Part shown: piece by piece, positions 56,070-64,000 of the stretch | How positions within the stretch are numbered: position 1 is the stretch's first letter | How the letters are laid out: each line of letters starts with the position of its first letter | Source of the DNA: Amylibacter sp. SFDW26 | GTDB lineage: Bacteria > Pseudomonadota > Alphaproteobacteria > Rhodobacterales > Rhodobacteraceae | Length of the DNA: 64,000 nucleotides | Reading direction: 5' to 3' | Assembly (NCBI RefSeq): GCF_009184395.1 | Contig: NZ_WEIC01000004.1 | Location: forward strand, 62,001 to 126,000 | The notes under the pieces: generated by a model | Seen by the model: only the letters and a program-made list of their open reading frames with translations | Databases searched by the model: none | Told to the model about the DNA's origin: nothing | Program-made: the position numbers and the translations under genes

Positions 56070-56687
56070 TTATGCAACCGCGCGTTGTTTGGCAGCTGAC
56101 AAAATTGCAGACAAATGTGCCGCTTCGCCGATCAGCAGGTAATCCAACCGTTCCGAGGCGCCGTTGAACACATGGAATTTTTCCGCTTTGACATCAAGAA
56201 TGGCGAATTTGATCGATGGGTATTGTTCATGGAACATATTTTCCATGATCAACCCAGCCGCTTGTGCTTTGAGATCAGAGAGCTTTTTGTTGTTGATATA
56301 GAGTTTGATTGCATGAACCTCTCCATCCAGTATCAGCCCTATTTCTGGGTTTATGTTCACATCAAATTCTTGCAAGGCCCAGATTTGTTTAGGCGGTTCA
56401 AACCATGCCGCAGAGACATAGTTGCTCTTCCATTTGTAAAATTTAATCAGGGCATCGCGTGTTGCTTCTTGTGCTTCTTCTTTTTGGTCGCGAATGAATT
56501 CTTCCCAGTCGGTGTATTTCCCCGACCTCTCCGCCGTGATCAAGGCTTCTCTTAAGTTTTCATAATAATGTGTGCGCGAATTTTGCATGTTACCGCTTTG
56601 GTAGAAGGCCGCTAATGCTGATGCAGCTTTGGCACTACCTGTTTGTGCGGTAAAATCCAGAAACTTGGTAAATCCTACGTGTTTCAC
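56070..56687 (-). CDS. Hypothetical protein, 205 residues
   Basis: No family recognised. The start is GTG at 56687 with a perfect AGGAGG five bases ahead; the 16 upstream codons to 56735 are dominated by Lys and Gln. It is a soluble protein with a helical N-terminal half (FTKFLDFTAQTGSAKAASALAAFY; then a charged DWEEFIRDQKEEAQEATRD segment) and a more beta-like C-terminal half (IWALQEFDVNINPEIGLILDGEVHAIKLYIN). The latter resembles nuclease-like cores only in a general way. Probably part of the accessory segment. Confidence 0.7.
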   Translation of the reverse strand: MKHVGFTKFLDFTAQTGSAKAASALAAFYQSGNMQNSRTHYYENLREALITAERSGKYTDWEEFIRDQKEEAQEATRDALIKFYKWKSNYVSAAWFEPPKQIWALQEFDVNINPEIGLILDGEVHAIKLYINNKKLSDLKAQAAGLIMENMFHEQYPSIKFAILDVKAEKFHVFNGASERLDYLLIGEAAHLSAILSAAKQRAVA

Positions 56688-57084
56688 TTTAGCCTCCTGT
56701 TCGTTTTTCTGCTTGTACTTAATGCTAGGATTCAACCATGACGTTCGTCAATTGGCGAAAATCGCAATGTTTAAAATACCTTTAAAAAGCCATTAAGAAC
56801 CTTGGAATTGCCACAATTCAGGGGAGATTTCATGATTTTGACAAATTACGTGACGTGTTTGTGGTTAATATTTAGGCACACTACATTTAGTAGGTTGCTG
56901 GGGTTGGCATCCAATAGGTTGGGGTGAAATCTGTTTTTGTTTGTTGGGTGCGTTTTGAAATGCTTCTGAATTGTGCGCAAAAAAGGGCAAAAATTGATTT
57001 TTTCCTTAGGCGGAATTCCACCCGTTTTTGTTACAGCCAAGCGTGGCTTTCAATTAACCCACCTGTTGAAGCGTGTGAGAGGCG
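56688..57084. other. Intergenic stretch of about 400 bases
   Basis: T-rich, with short runs but no clear RNA gene, repeat or terminator. One tiny frame, 56832-56927 (+), 31 codons, has AGGGGAG six bases before its ATG and encodes a partly hydrophobic peptide beginning MILTNYVTCLWLIF. It is only a possibility. Confidence 0.4.
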
Positions 57085-57420
57085 TTATTTCAATTTGAAT
57101 TTATAGCCGCGGCTTGAGTAGATGCCGTTGCCTTCTTTCTTTACTTTATCGCAATGTTTGTAGCCGTTGTTGAATTTGCGGCAGTATTTGTTGTCTTTGA
57201 TCCACCATTTGCCGGAGAAATTGCCGTTGGTTTCATCCTCTACGGTGAATGTGGTGGGGGTGTAGTGGGATGTGCCCTTGGTCTTGCCCCAATATTCAAA
57301 GGAGTGACTTGTGTAGAGATCGCCGATTTCGGGGCCAGTTAGGTATTTTGACCCTGCTTGTGCTGATGTGGCTGTGGCGATGAATGTGGCCGTAATGAGG
57401 GTGGTTTTTAGGTTGGGCAT
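57085..57420 (-). CDS. Small secreted protein, DUF995-like
   Basis: Exported protein of 111 residues with a signal peptide cleaved near AQAGS. The mature part has LTGPEIGDLYTSHSFEYWG and GKWWIKDNKYCRKFNNGYKHC with two Cys, the pattern of DUF995-like small periplasmic proteins; the C-terminus is Lys-rich. AAGGGGAACCCAA precedes the start. Divergent from rpsA. Function unknown. Confidence 0.72.
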   Translation of the reverse strand: MPNLKTTLITATFIATATSAQAGSKYLTGPEIGDLYTSHSFEYWGKTKGTSHYTPTTFTVEDETNGNFSGKWWIKDNKYCRKFNNGYKHCDKVKKEGNGIYSSRGYKFKLK

Positions 57421-57575
57421 TTGGGTTCCCCTTTGTGTGTTTGTTTAGCAGGGTAATGGGGCGGTGTTTAAATGCAAGTGACGTCTGTGTGAGCGCATTC
57501 GCTTCCTTTCGAGATCAAGCGCTTTGTATCTGGTTTGAGATGGCGGCGTTTTGCGCAGGATTTTTCCAACTATAC

Positions 57576-57604
57576 TTGCATATGCTACGATAATCTCTTA
57601 TACG
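57576..57604 (+). promoter_or_regulatory. Candidate promoter of rpsA
   Basis: TTGCAT and TATACG separated by exactly 17 bases, about 170 bases before the rpsA start. The rest of the interval from 57421 has no other clear -35/-10 pair facing rpsA. Confidence 0.35.
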
Positions 57605-57656
57605 CGCGACAGTCGTAAGGGCAGGGGACGTTAGATTCCCAAACTTATAGCAGAGC

Positions 57657-57680
57657 AGGGCCGAAATTTCGGCCCTTTGT
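57657..57680 (+). terminator. Palindromic hairpin in the rpsA leader
   Basis: Perfect 20-bp palindrome (AGGGCCGAAA and its complement) followed by TTGTGTGTTTG, about 100 bases before the rpsA ATG. It resembles an intrinsic terminator and could work as an attenuator of rpsA, or end a transcript entering from the accessory segment. Confidence 0.5.
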
Positions 57681-57777
57681 GTGTTTGTAGCTTTGCTTGG
57701 TTCTGTCGGCTGAAACGAAACCTAAAGACCCGTGGTAAACCGCGTGGCCCGAAAAAACGTTATAAGGATGTATATAT

Positions 57778-59463
57778 ATGTGCGCTAAAGCCACTATGGA
57801 GGAATTCGAAGCCCTCTTGAACGAAAGCTTCGACGTAGACACACCTGATGAGGGTAGTGTTGTAAAAGGCAAAGTTATTGCGATTGAAGCAGGACAAGCC
57901 ATCATCGACGTAGGCTATAAAATGGAAGGCCGCGTTGATCTTAAAGAATTCGCAAATCCTGGACAAGCTCCTGAAATCGAAGTTGGTGATTCAGTAGAAG
58001 TGTTCCTTGAGCGTGTTGAGAATGCGCGTGGTGAAGCTGTTGTTTCACGCGAAAAAGCGCGCCGTGAGGAAGCTTGGGATCGTCTTGAAAAAGCATATGA
58101 AGCTGAAGAGCGCGTTGAAGGTGCAATCTTTGGTCGTGTTAAAGGCGGCTTTACAGTTGATCTGGGCGGTGCGGTTGCATTCCTACCAGGTTCACAAGTT
58201 GACGTACGTCCAGTACGTGACGCTGGCCCATTGATGGGTATGGCGCAACCTTTCCAAGTTCTTAAAATGGACCGTCGTCGTGGCAACATCGTTGTATCAC
58301 GTCGTGCAATCCTTGAAGAGTCACGTGCAGAGCAACGTGCAGAGATCGTTGGCAAGTTGGCTGAAGGCGATGCAGTTGACGGTGTTGTTAAGAACATCAC
58401 TGAATACGGTGCATTCGTTGACTTGGGCGGCGTTGACGGCTTGTTGCACGTCACAGACATGGCATGGCGCCGTGTGAACCACCCATCTGAGATCCTGACA
58501 ATTGGTGAAACTATCAAAGTTCAAGTGATCAAGATCAACAAAGATACACACCGTATTTCATTGGGCATGAAACAGTTGCAAGACGATCCATGGTCAAATG
58601 TTGAAGAGCGCTTCCCATTGGAGTCAGTTCACATGGGCCGTGTTACAAACATCACTGATTACGGTGCGTTTGTAGAATTGGATTCAGGTGTTGAAGGTTT
58701 GGTTCACGTTTCTGAAATGTCTTGGACTAAGAAGAACGTACACCCAGGTAAAATCGTTTCTACATCTCAAGAAGTTGAAGTTATGGTTCTGGAAATCGAT
58801 CAAGAGAAGCGTCGTGTTTCCCTTGGCTTGAAACAAACTCAAGGCAACCCATGGGAAGGTTTCGCTAAAAACTTCCCAATCGATACAAAAGTTGAAGGTG
58901 AAGTTAAGAACATCACTGAATTCGGTTTGTTCGTTGGTCTTGAAGGCGACATCGATGGTATGGTTCACTTGTCAGATCTTGACTGGAACCGTTCTGGTGA
59001 AGAAGCAATTGCGGACTATAAGAAGGGCGATATCGTAACAGCTATCGTTACTGATGTTGACGCAGAAAAAGAACGCATCTCATTGTCTATCAAAGCGCTT
59101 GACGGTGACCCATTCGCAGACGCTACTTCTGGTGTGAAACGCGGTGCGGTTGTGACTGTTGAAGTGACTGCGATCGAAGACGGTGGTGTTGAAGTTGAAT
59201 ACGATGGCATGAAAGCATTCATCCGTCGTTCAGACCTTGCACGTGACCGCGCTGATCAACGCCCAGAGCGTTTCAACGTTGGTGACAAAGTTGATGCTCG
59301 TGTGACAAACATCGATGCGAAAACACGCAAATTGGGTCTTTCAATTAAAGCACGTGAAATTGCTGAAGAGAAAGAAGCAGTGGAACAATATGGTTCAACA
59401 GATGCTGGTGCATCATTGGGCGATATCTTGGGCGCTGCTTTGAAGAACCAAGACAACGACTAA
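57778..59463 (+). CDS. rpsA: 30S ribosomal protein S1
   Basis: Protein of 561 residues with six S1 RNA-binding domains in tandem, recognisable by repeats such as GVVKNITEYGAFVDLGGVDGLLHVTDM and GRVTNITDYGAFVELDSGVEGLVHVSEM. It recruits mRNA to the 30S subunit. Codon use is strongly biased for high expression. The start follows AAGGATG. Followed by ihfB, lapA and trpFB as in relatives; preceded by the accessory segment instead of cmk. Confidence 0.97.
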   Translation: MCAKATMEEFEALLNESFDVDTPDEGSVVKGKVIAIEAGQAIIDVGYKMEGRVDLKEFANPGQAPEIEVGDSVEVFLERVENARGEAVVSREKARREEAWDRLEKAYEAEERVEGAIFGRVKGGFTVDLGGAVAFLPGSQVDVRPVRDAGPLMGMAQPFQVLKMDRRRGNIVVSRRAILEESRAEQRAEIVGKLAEGDAVDGVVKNITEYGAFVDLGGVDGLLHVTDMAWRRVNHPSEILTIGETIKVQVIKINKDTHRISLGMKQLQDDPWSNVEERFPLESVHMGRVTNITDYGAFVELDSGVEGLVHVSEMSWTKKNVHPGKIVSTSQEVEVMVLEIDQEKRRVSLGLKQTQGNPWEGFAKNFPIDTKVEGEVKNITEFGLFVGLEGDIDGMVHLSDLDWNRSGEEAIADYKKGDIVTAIVTDVDAEKERISLSIKALDGDPFADATSGVKRGAVVTVEVTAIEDGGVEVEYDGMKAFIRRSDLARDRADQRPERFNVGDKVDARVTNIDAKTRKLGLSIKAREIAEEKEAVEQYGSTDAGASLGDILGAALKNQDND

Positions 59464-59484
59464 TATTTATCCATAGGGTAAATG

Positions 59485-59514
59485 AAAACGGCGCCTGTTT
59501 GGGCGCCGTTTTTT
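59485..59514 (+). terminator. Intrinsic terminator of rpsA
   Basis: Eleven-bp stem AAAACGGCGCC / GGCGCCGTTTT with a 6-base loop, ending in six T. Confidence 0.92.
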
Positions 59515-59743
59515 GTGCGAATCATATATTTGAGAAATTGAACTGGGTTCGGAAAAAGTCTAATAAAGTTGGGTTCGGGCGAACCGCTGACCTTAGGTTA
59601 AGCCCGAAAAACGACAAAAACAGGCGTATTTTTCAAAAAAAACAACACCTTCGCGGCCAAGGATATTCCCAGAGCGCATTATTTCTGCAAGTATCCTTGA
59701 AAAATTAGACACTATTTAAATTGCCTTGGGGAGGGATATATTA

Positions 59744-60025
59744 ATGATACGTTCTGAATTGGTTGAGAAAATTGCTGAAGAGAACCCACATCTGTATCAC
59801 CGTGATGTAGAGCGGATCGTCGCAACCATATTTAACGAGATCATTGATGCTATGGCCGAAGGCAATCGTGTTGAGTTAAGAGGCTTCGGAGCCTTTTCAG
59901 TCAAAAAGCGAGATGCTAGAGTTGGTCGTAACCCCCGCACTGGGGATTCTGTTTCTGTTGACGAAAAACACGTTCCGTTTTTTAAGACAGGCAAACTATT
60001 GCGAGATAGGCTTAACGGAAGCTGA
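59744..60025 (+). CDS. ihfB: Integration host factor subunit beta
   Basis: DNA-bending HU/IHF-family protein of 93 residues. It has [17 protein letters not shown] and the beta-arm [31 protein letters not shown], both typical of IhfB. The ATG at 59744 follows GGGGAGGGA; the six extra upstream codons are not used. Partner IhfA is not in the window. Confidence 0.95.
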   Translation: MIRSELVEKIAEENPHLYHRDVERIVATIFNEIIDAMAEGNRVELRGFGAFSVKKRDARVGRNPRTGDSVSVDEKHVPFFKTGKLLRDRLNGS

Positions 60026-60051
60026 TGCTCGCTTAAACTGCGAGTATTTAA

Positions 60052-60393
60052 ATGCGTTTCATTCGATATTTTTTCCTAGGTGCAATTGCCCTTGTTTTGA
60101 TCATTGTGGCTGTGGCCAATCGTCAACCTGTACAACTGCAACTTTTACCTGAAGATTTAGCGGCTTTCGTGCCGTTTGCAGGTAGTATTACAGTTCCATT
60201 ATTCTTGGTTATTTTTGCAGGCGTCCTTGGCGGCCTACTGATCGGATTTGTTTGGGAATATTTACGCGAGTTTAAAATCCGTAATGATCTTTCTAAAAGC
60301 ACCAAGCAGGTGAAGAGCCTTGAACGTGAAGTTGGTAAGCTACGTGCGAAGACTGGCGAAGGTCAGGATGAAATCCTAGCCTTATTGGATTGA
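60052..60393 (+). CDS. lapA: LapA-domain (DUF1049) inner-membrane protein
   Basis: Protein of 113 residues with two membrane helices (about 4-20 and 43-65: [30 protein letters not shown]) and a C-terminal coiled coil ([22 protein letters not shown]). In E. coli LapA works with LapB in controlling lipopolysaccharide synthesis; no lapB is adjacent, so that role is inferred. It overlaps trpF by 4 bases. Confidence 0.85.
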   Translation: MRFIRYFFLGAIALVLIIVAVANRQPVQLQLLPEDLAAFVPFAGSITVPLFLVIFAGVLGGLLIGFVWEYLREFKIRNDLSKSTKQVKSLEREVGKLRAKTGEGQDEILALLD

Positions 60394-61034
60394 GTTCAGT
60401 GGCTGTCAAAATCTGTGGTTTAAAAACCCCTGAAACGCTACAAGCGGCTGTTGATGCTGGTGCACGTTATATCGGGTTTAATTTTTTCCCTAAATCACCG
60501 CGTTATGTAACTGTCGAACAAGCCAAAGAACTGGCAGAACAGATACCCATGGGCGTCTGTAAGGTGGCGTTGGTTGTGGATGCTACAGATGATACGCTGG
60601 ATGCGATTACGGCATCTGTACCCGTCGATATGCTTCAATTACATGGGCATGAAACACCTGAGCGGGTTTTAGAGATTAAAGAGCGTTACGGTTTGCCTGT
60701 AATGAAAGTCGTTGGCGTAGCGACTGCTGATGATTTGGAACGTATCGATACCTATTCGCGTGTTGCAGATCAGATATTGGTGGATGCGAAAGCGCCAAAA
60801 AATGCCGTGCTTCCAGGAGGAAACGGATTACCTTTTGATTGGACGTTGATTGCGCAGCGTCGTTGGGCTGTTCCGTGGATGTTAGCGGGTGGTCTTACGC
60901 CTGAAAACGTGGCAGAAGCGGTGAAAATGACGGGTGCACCCCAAGTGGATGTAGCGTCAGGTGTGGAAAGCGCACCAGGGATAAAAGATGTGATTAAGAT
61001 CGCGGCCTTTGTTGCTGCCGCGCAAGGAGAATAA
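60390..61034 (+). CDS. trpF: Phosphoribosylanthranilate isomerase
   Basis: Third step of tryptophan synthesis. The TIM-barrel protein of 214 residues has the catalytic Cys in [37 protein letters not shown] and the C-terminal [17 protein letters not shown]. The start is TTG at 60390, or GTG at 60399. One base separates the stop from trpB. Confidence 0.94.
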   Translation: MSSVAVKICGLKTPETLQAAVDAGARYIGFNFFPKSPRYVTVEQAKELAEQIPMGVCKVALVVDATDDTLDAITASVPVDMLQLHGHETPERVLEIKERYGLPVMKVVGVATADDLERIDTYSRVADQILVDAKAPKNAVLPGGNGLPFDWTLIAQRRWAVPWMLAGGLTPENVAEAVKMTGAPQVDVASGVESAPGIKDVIKIAAFVAAAQGE

Positions 61035-61035
61035 A

Positions 61036-62262
61036 ATGTCAGAGCTGTTTAATTCATTCATGAATGCACCAGACGAAAAAGGCCGTTTCGGCGATTTTGG
61101 TGGGCGTTTTGTTTCTGAAACGTTGATGCCTTTGATCCTTGATCTAGAAGCAGAGTATGAACGCGCTAAAGTGGACCCAGAGTTTTGGGCCGAGATGGAT
61201 CATTTGTGGAAGCATTATGTTGGCCGCCCAAGCCCATTGTATTATGCGGATCGTTTGACAGAAGAATTAGGTGGAGCAAAGATTTATCTAAAACGTGATG
61301 AGTTGAACCACACTGGTGCGCATAAAATTAACAACGTGTTAGGGCAGATTTTGCTGGCGCGCCGTATGGGTAAGACACGGATTATTGCAGAGACAGGTGC
61401 AGGTCAGCACGGTGTTGCGACAGCGACTGTTTGTGCGAAGTTCGGTTTGAAATGCGTAGTTTACATGGGCGCACATGATGTTGAACGTCAGGCGCCAAAT
61501 GTATTCCGTATGAAACTGTTGGGTGCAGAAGTTGTGCCTGTGACCTCTGGTCGTGGCACTTTGAAAGATGCGATGAATGATGCGCTGCGTGACTGGGTGA
61601 CTTATGTGGACGAGACATTTTATTGCATCGGTACTGTGGCTGGTCCGCATCCGTATCCCGCCATGGTGCGTGATTTCCAATCTATCATTGGTAAAGAAGT
61701 CCGTGAGCAGATCATGGAGCAAGAAGGCCGTTTGCCAGATACGCTGATTGCTGCGATTGGCGGTGGATCAAATGCGATGGGTTTGTTCCATCCGTTCTTG
61801 AATGACAAAGACGTTAATATCATCGGTGTTGAAGCGGGTGGTAAAGGTGTGAACATGAAGATGGAGCACTGTGCATCACTTACAGGTGGCCGCCCAGGTG
61901 TGTTGCATGGCAATCGTACATATTTGCTGCAAGATGAAGATGGGCAGATTTTAGAAGGTCATTCGATTTCTGCCGGCTTGGATTACCCAGGTATCGGGCC
62001 AGAGCATTCGTGGTTACATGAAATCGGCCGTGCGGAATACGTGTCCATTACTGATGTAGAAGCTTTAGAGGCATTTCAATTGTCATGTCGTACAGAAGGT
62101 ATCATTCCTGCGTTAGAGCCATGCCATGCCTTGGCACATGTTGCGAAAATCGCTGGTGACCTGCCAAAAGATCATTTGTTGGTTATGAACATGTGTGGCC
62201 GTGGCGATAAAGATATCTTTACGGTGGCAAAGGCACTTGGTTTGGATATGAACGAAGAGTGA
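61036..62262 (+). CDS. trpB: Tryptophan synthase beta chain
   Basis: PLP enzyme of 408 residues that condenses indole and serine. The PLP lysine is in [16 protein letters not shown], the indole-channel Glu region is [13 protein letters not shown], and the phosphate loop is GGGSNAMG. The ATG at 61036 follows AAGGAGAATAA. trpA is not in the window; the genes downstream are on the other strand. Confidence 0.96.
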   Translation: MSELFNSFMNAPDEKGRFGDFGGRFVSETLMPLILDLEAEYERAKVDPEFWAEMDHLWKHYVGRPSPLYYADRLTEELGGAKIYLKRDELNHTGAHKINNVLGQILLARRMGKTRIIAETGAGQHGVATATVCAKFGLKCVVYMGAHDVERQAPNVFRMKLLGAEVVPVTSGRGTLKDAMNDALRDWVTYVDETFYCIGTVAGPHPYPAMVRDFQSIIGKEVREQIMEQEGRLPDTLIAAIGGGSNAMGLFHPFLNDKDVNIIGVEAGGKGVNMKMEHCASLTGGRPGVLHGNRTYLLQDEDGQILEGHSISAGLDYPGIGPEHSWLHEIGRAEYVSITDVEALEAFQLSCRTEGIIPALEPCHALAHVAKIAGDLPKDHLLVMNMCGRGDKDIFTVAKALGLDMNEE

Positions 62263-62292
62263 TCTACAATCTTGATGTATTGTGTTGTGCTG

Positions 62293-63069
62293 TCAGATTA
62301 TGCGTGACACCCATGATAACGGTAATGTCCGCATCAAGAAGCCAATCAATGCCCAAGGCCAATAAGGGACGTATGCTTTAGCTGGTTTGCGTTCAATCGC
62401 TTTAACCAAAAGTTTACACCCTTTTTCGGCATCAATGATAAACGGTGTCTTTGATTTTGGCAGGCCTTGATTGATCTCTGTGCTTATATAGCCAGGGTAA
62501 ATTGTACTGACATTGATTTTTGGTTTTCGCAGCATATCTGCACGAATACCTTCGGCTAATGCGGAAACGGCGGCTTTACTTGTTGCATAAGCCGTCATTG
62601 CGCTGCGCATGCCCCGCATAGCGGTGATCGATGACATCATGACCAAGTGTCCCTCGTTTTGATCACGGAAGATTTCCATTGCTGCCTCGGATTGTGCCAT
62701 GGCAGCGATCAGGTTTGTGTTCATTAGCGTAAGGTTTGTTTCAAATGCACCTTTACCAATTGGGGCGCCTTTACCTATGCCAGCGTTGATGATGATGCGG
62801 TCAATTTTGCCAAAGCTGTTGCGAAATTCATTAAAGACGTCGAATACGGATGCATATTCAGTGACATCTAAACGCGCTGTTTCTATGCGTGCTTCTGGAG
62901 CGATTTTTTCTATGTCGGCTTTTAATTCATTCACCTGTTCAATACGGCGGGCAGAAAGGGCCAGATCATAGCCACGTTTGGCGAATTCTTTGGCCATACC
63001 TGCGCCCAATCCAGAGCTGGCACCAGTGATCAAGATAACAGGGCGGTTTCTTTTATCTGTAGGTGACAT
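62293..63069 (-). CDS. Short-chain dehydrogenase/reductase
   Basis: SDR of 258 residues: GASSGLGAGMAKEFA nucleotide loop (16-30), NAGIG, catalytic Ser in MMSSITAMRG and YATSKAAV (Tyr-x3-Lys). The C-terminal LPLSWVSRII is hydrophobic and may touch the membrane. Substrate unknown. It overlaps the upstream phosphatase by 17 bases and is the last gene of a run of three. Confidence 0.88.
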   Translation of the reverse strand: MSPTDKRNRPVILITGASSGLGAGMAKEFAKRGYDLALSARRIEQVNELKADIEKIAPEARIETARLDVTEYASVFDVFNEFRNSFGKIDRIIINAGIGKGAPIGKGAFETNLTLMNTNLIAAMAQSEAAMEIFRDQNEGHLVMMSSITAMRGMRSAMTAYATSKAAVSALAEGIRADMLRKPKINVSTIYPGYISTEINQGLPKSKTPFIIDAEKGCKLLVKAIERKPAKAYVPYWPWALIGFLMRTLPLSWVSRII

Positions 63070-63736
63070 AATGGGCCTCTTGGTTTTGAAGGTGGGCGTG
63101 ACAATTCAAAGTGATCAGACGGGGTGTATTGCCTCGTAACGACAAGCTTGTGACGCCCGTATTTACCATTGTGCGTTCAATTCGGCGTGTTGCGTCTTCG
63201 CTTAAATCTAATGCATCTTGGACAACTGCACTTATAGGGCCGCCAGAACTGAAGATATAAACAGATTTGTCTTCTGGGGTGTCTGCACAGAGGTTTTCTA
63301 ATGCAGTGCGAACGCGTGTGCGAAACGCTGTGCGGCTTTCTGTGTAATCATTGTCATACTCGCCTGAAGCCCACCGCGATACTGCGGCGTCATAAAGTTT
63401 TTGAAATGCTTTGTTTGGGTTGGATGTATTGGCAAACTCTTTGACCAAGGCAGCGTGTGTTTCCATATCTGGGCGGTGTGCTTTGATCACATCGAGATAA
63501 TCAAACTCATTCCACCGTTTATCTTGAGTTATAGAAACAGTTTCTGATTGCTCGGATAAAAAAGCCGTGGCGGTTTGTATATGTCTGCGTAGAGTGCCAC
63601 TGACAGTATTACTGCCATTTACTTTACGTGATTTACCTAAAATACGTCCCTGAAGCATTCCAGTGTCACTGAGTTGGTCGTAATCTGACGCACCAAAGGA
63701 TGCTTGTCCGTGGCGGATTAAATGAACACGTACCAT
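63053..63736 (-). CDS. Histidine phosphatase family protein
   Basis: Phosphatase of 227 residues: VRVHLIRHGQASFG carries the phosphorylated His and the catalytic acid lies near RWNEFDYLDV; YIFSSGGPISAVVQDAL is at the position of the second His motif, where His is replaced by Ser-Gly. Substrate unknown. The third motif being atypical lowers the certainty of activity. Confidence 0.82.
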   Translation of the reverse strand: MVRVHLIRHGQASFGASDYDQLSDTGMLQGRILGKSRKVNGSNTVSGTLRRHIQTATAFLSEQSETVSITQDKRWNEFDYLDVIKAHRPDMETHAALVKEFANTSNPNKAFQKLYDAAVSRWASGEYDNDYTESRTAFRTRVRTALENLCADTPEDKSVYIFSSGGPISAVVQDALDLSEDATRRIERTMVNTGVTSLSLRGNTPRLITLNCHAHLQNQEAHYVTYR

Positions 63737-63737
63737 T

Positions 63738-64000
63738 TTAACGCGCGGCTTTCATGATTTTGCGGCATCGATAGTGTAGGTAATGGATGATAATCCAGAA
63801 ATTTTTGAATGCTGGGTTACGTGTTTGTTTGTGATGGTAACGGTAATAAATTTGTTGCGCGATGGCGGAGAGACGGAACAATCCATAAACCTCGTAAAAT
63901 GCAAAATTATCTTTAGGAAAGCCCATTTCAGAGTGATAATAATTGATCACTTCTTGGCGGGTCATCATGCCATCCAATGTGGTTGGTTGGCGACGTGTGG
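63738..64000 (-). CDS. Phosphotransferase-family protein, C-terminal part (cut by window edge)
   Basis: The last 86 residues of a protein that begins outside the window. TRQEVINYYHSEMGF and YEVYGLFRLSAIAQQIYYRYHHKQT match the C-terminus of the aminoglycoside-phosphotransferase/ACAD10-type kinase family common next to SDR and histidine-phosphatase genes in Rhodobacterales. The catalytic part is not visible here. One base before the phosphatase start. Confidence 0.75.
   Translation of the reverse strand, partial: TRRQPTTLDGMMTRQEVINYYHSEMGFPKDNFAFYEVYGLFRLSAIAQQIYYRYHHKQTRNPAFKNFWIIIHYLHYRCRKIMKAAR

Noticed and set aside
53349-57777. Prophage or insertion sequence
   Set aside because: No integrase, transposase, structural phage gene or clear target-site duplication.
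57915-58517. Minus-strand frame of 200 codons opposite rpsA
   Set aside because: Arg/Ser/Thr-rich shadow caused by the biased codons of rpsA.
1-64000. tRNA, rRNA, tmRNA, RNase P RNA or CRISPR array
   Set aside because: I looked through the gaps between genes; no cloverleaf, conserved rRNA or RNase P segment, or regularly spaced repeat was found.

Overview
The window reads as chromosomal DNA of an alphaproteobacterium of the Rhodobacterales (Roseobacter group). The evidence is gene content and order: trpS / murJ-glnD, rsmI-yraN-gshB, divergent fabA/irr, phoH-ybeY-corC-lnt-metK-trmB, cmk...rpsA-ihfB-lapA-trpF-trpB, an RpoH of the alphaproteobacterial type, and a SAM/SAH riboswitch in front of metK, an RNA class known mainly from Rhodobacterales. 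Base composition looks rather AT-rich for this order (judged by eye, not counted). I cannot name the genus.

Layout. 1-8200: end of a Tat-exported PhoX phosphatase with an upstream Pho box, trpS, a rhomboid that has lost its catalytic residues, murJ, glnD and a periplasmic-binding-type lipoprotein. 8300-20100: housekeeping genes (rsmI, yraN, gshB, comM/yifB, cobU with a phosphatase, rpoH, coaBC, dut, a membrane-anchored moeB, a hydroxyacid dehydrogenase) with one unusual 52-residue-repeat protein at 10545-11798. 20200-31200: SH3 protein, M3 peptidase, a dimethylglycine/sarcosine dehydrogenase-like enzyme, an EamA exporter, isocitrate lyase behind a large inverted repeat, a small membrane protein, an XRE regulator and a lytic transglycosylase. 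31200-38530: a betaine/choline-flavoured block (BetI-like repressor, divergent BCCT-type transporter, MttB-family methyltransferase) followed by a tight operon of hydrolase, EEP-fold enzyme, PLP dehydratase and haloacid dehalogenase. 38590-41730: fabI-fabB-fabA and irr. 41730-53350: miaB, an OmpA protein and a lipoprotein that share a short Cys-containing domain, phoH-ybeY-corC-lnt, riboswitch-metK-trmB, aroA-cmk. 57780-64000: rpsA, ihfB, lapA, trpF, trpB and three genes on the minus strand.

The accessory part lies at 53349-57777, where cmk and rpsA, usually adjacent, are separated by about 4.4 kb. It holds an 11-bp tandem repeat, a strongly structured minus-strand RNA of about 240 nt ending in an intrinsic terminator, a divergent AT-rich two-gene operon (unknown 211-residue protein plus an XRE-ImmA/IrrE metalloprotease), a block of palindromic repeats, a long inverted repeat and two orphan genes. 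There is no integrase or transposase. This is the best candidate for an undescribed system: a regulated stress, immunity or toxin-type module with its own structured RNA.

No tRNA, rRNA, CRISPR array or insertion sequence was found.
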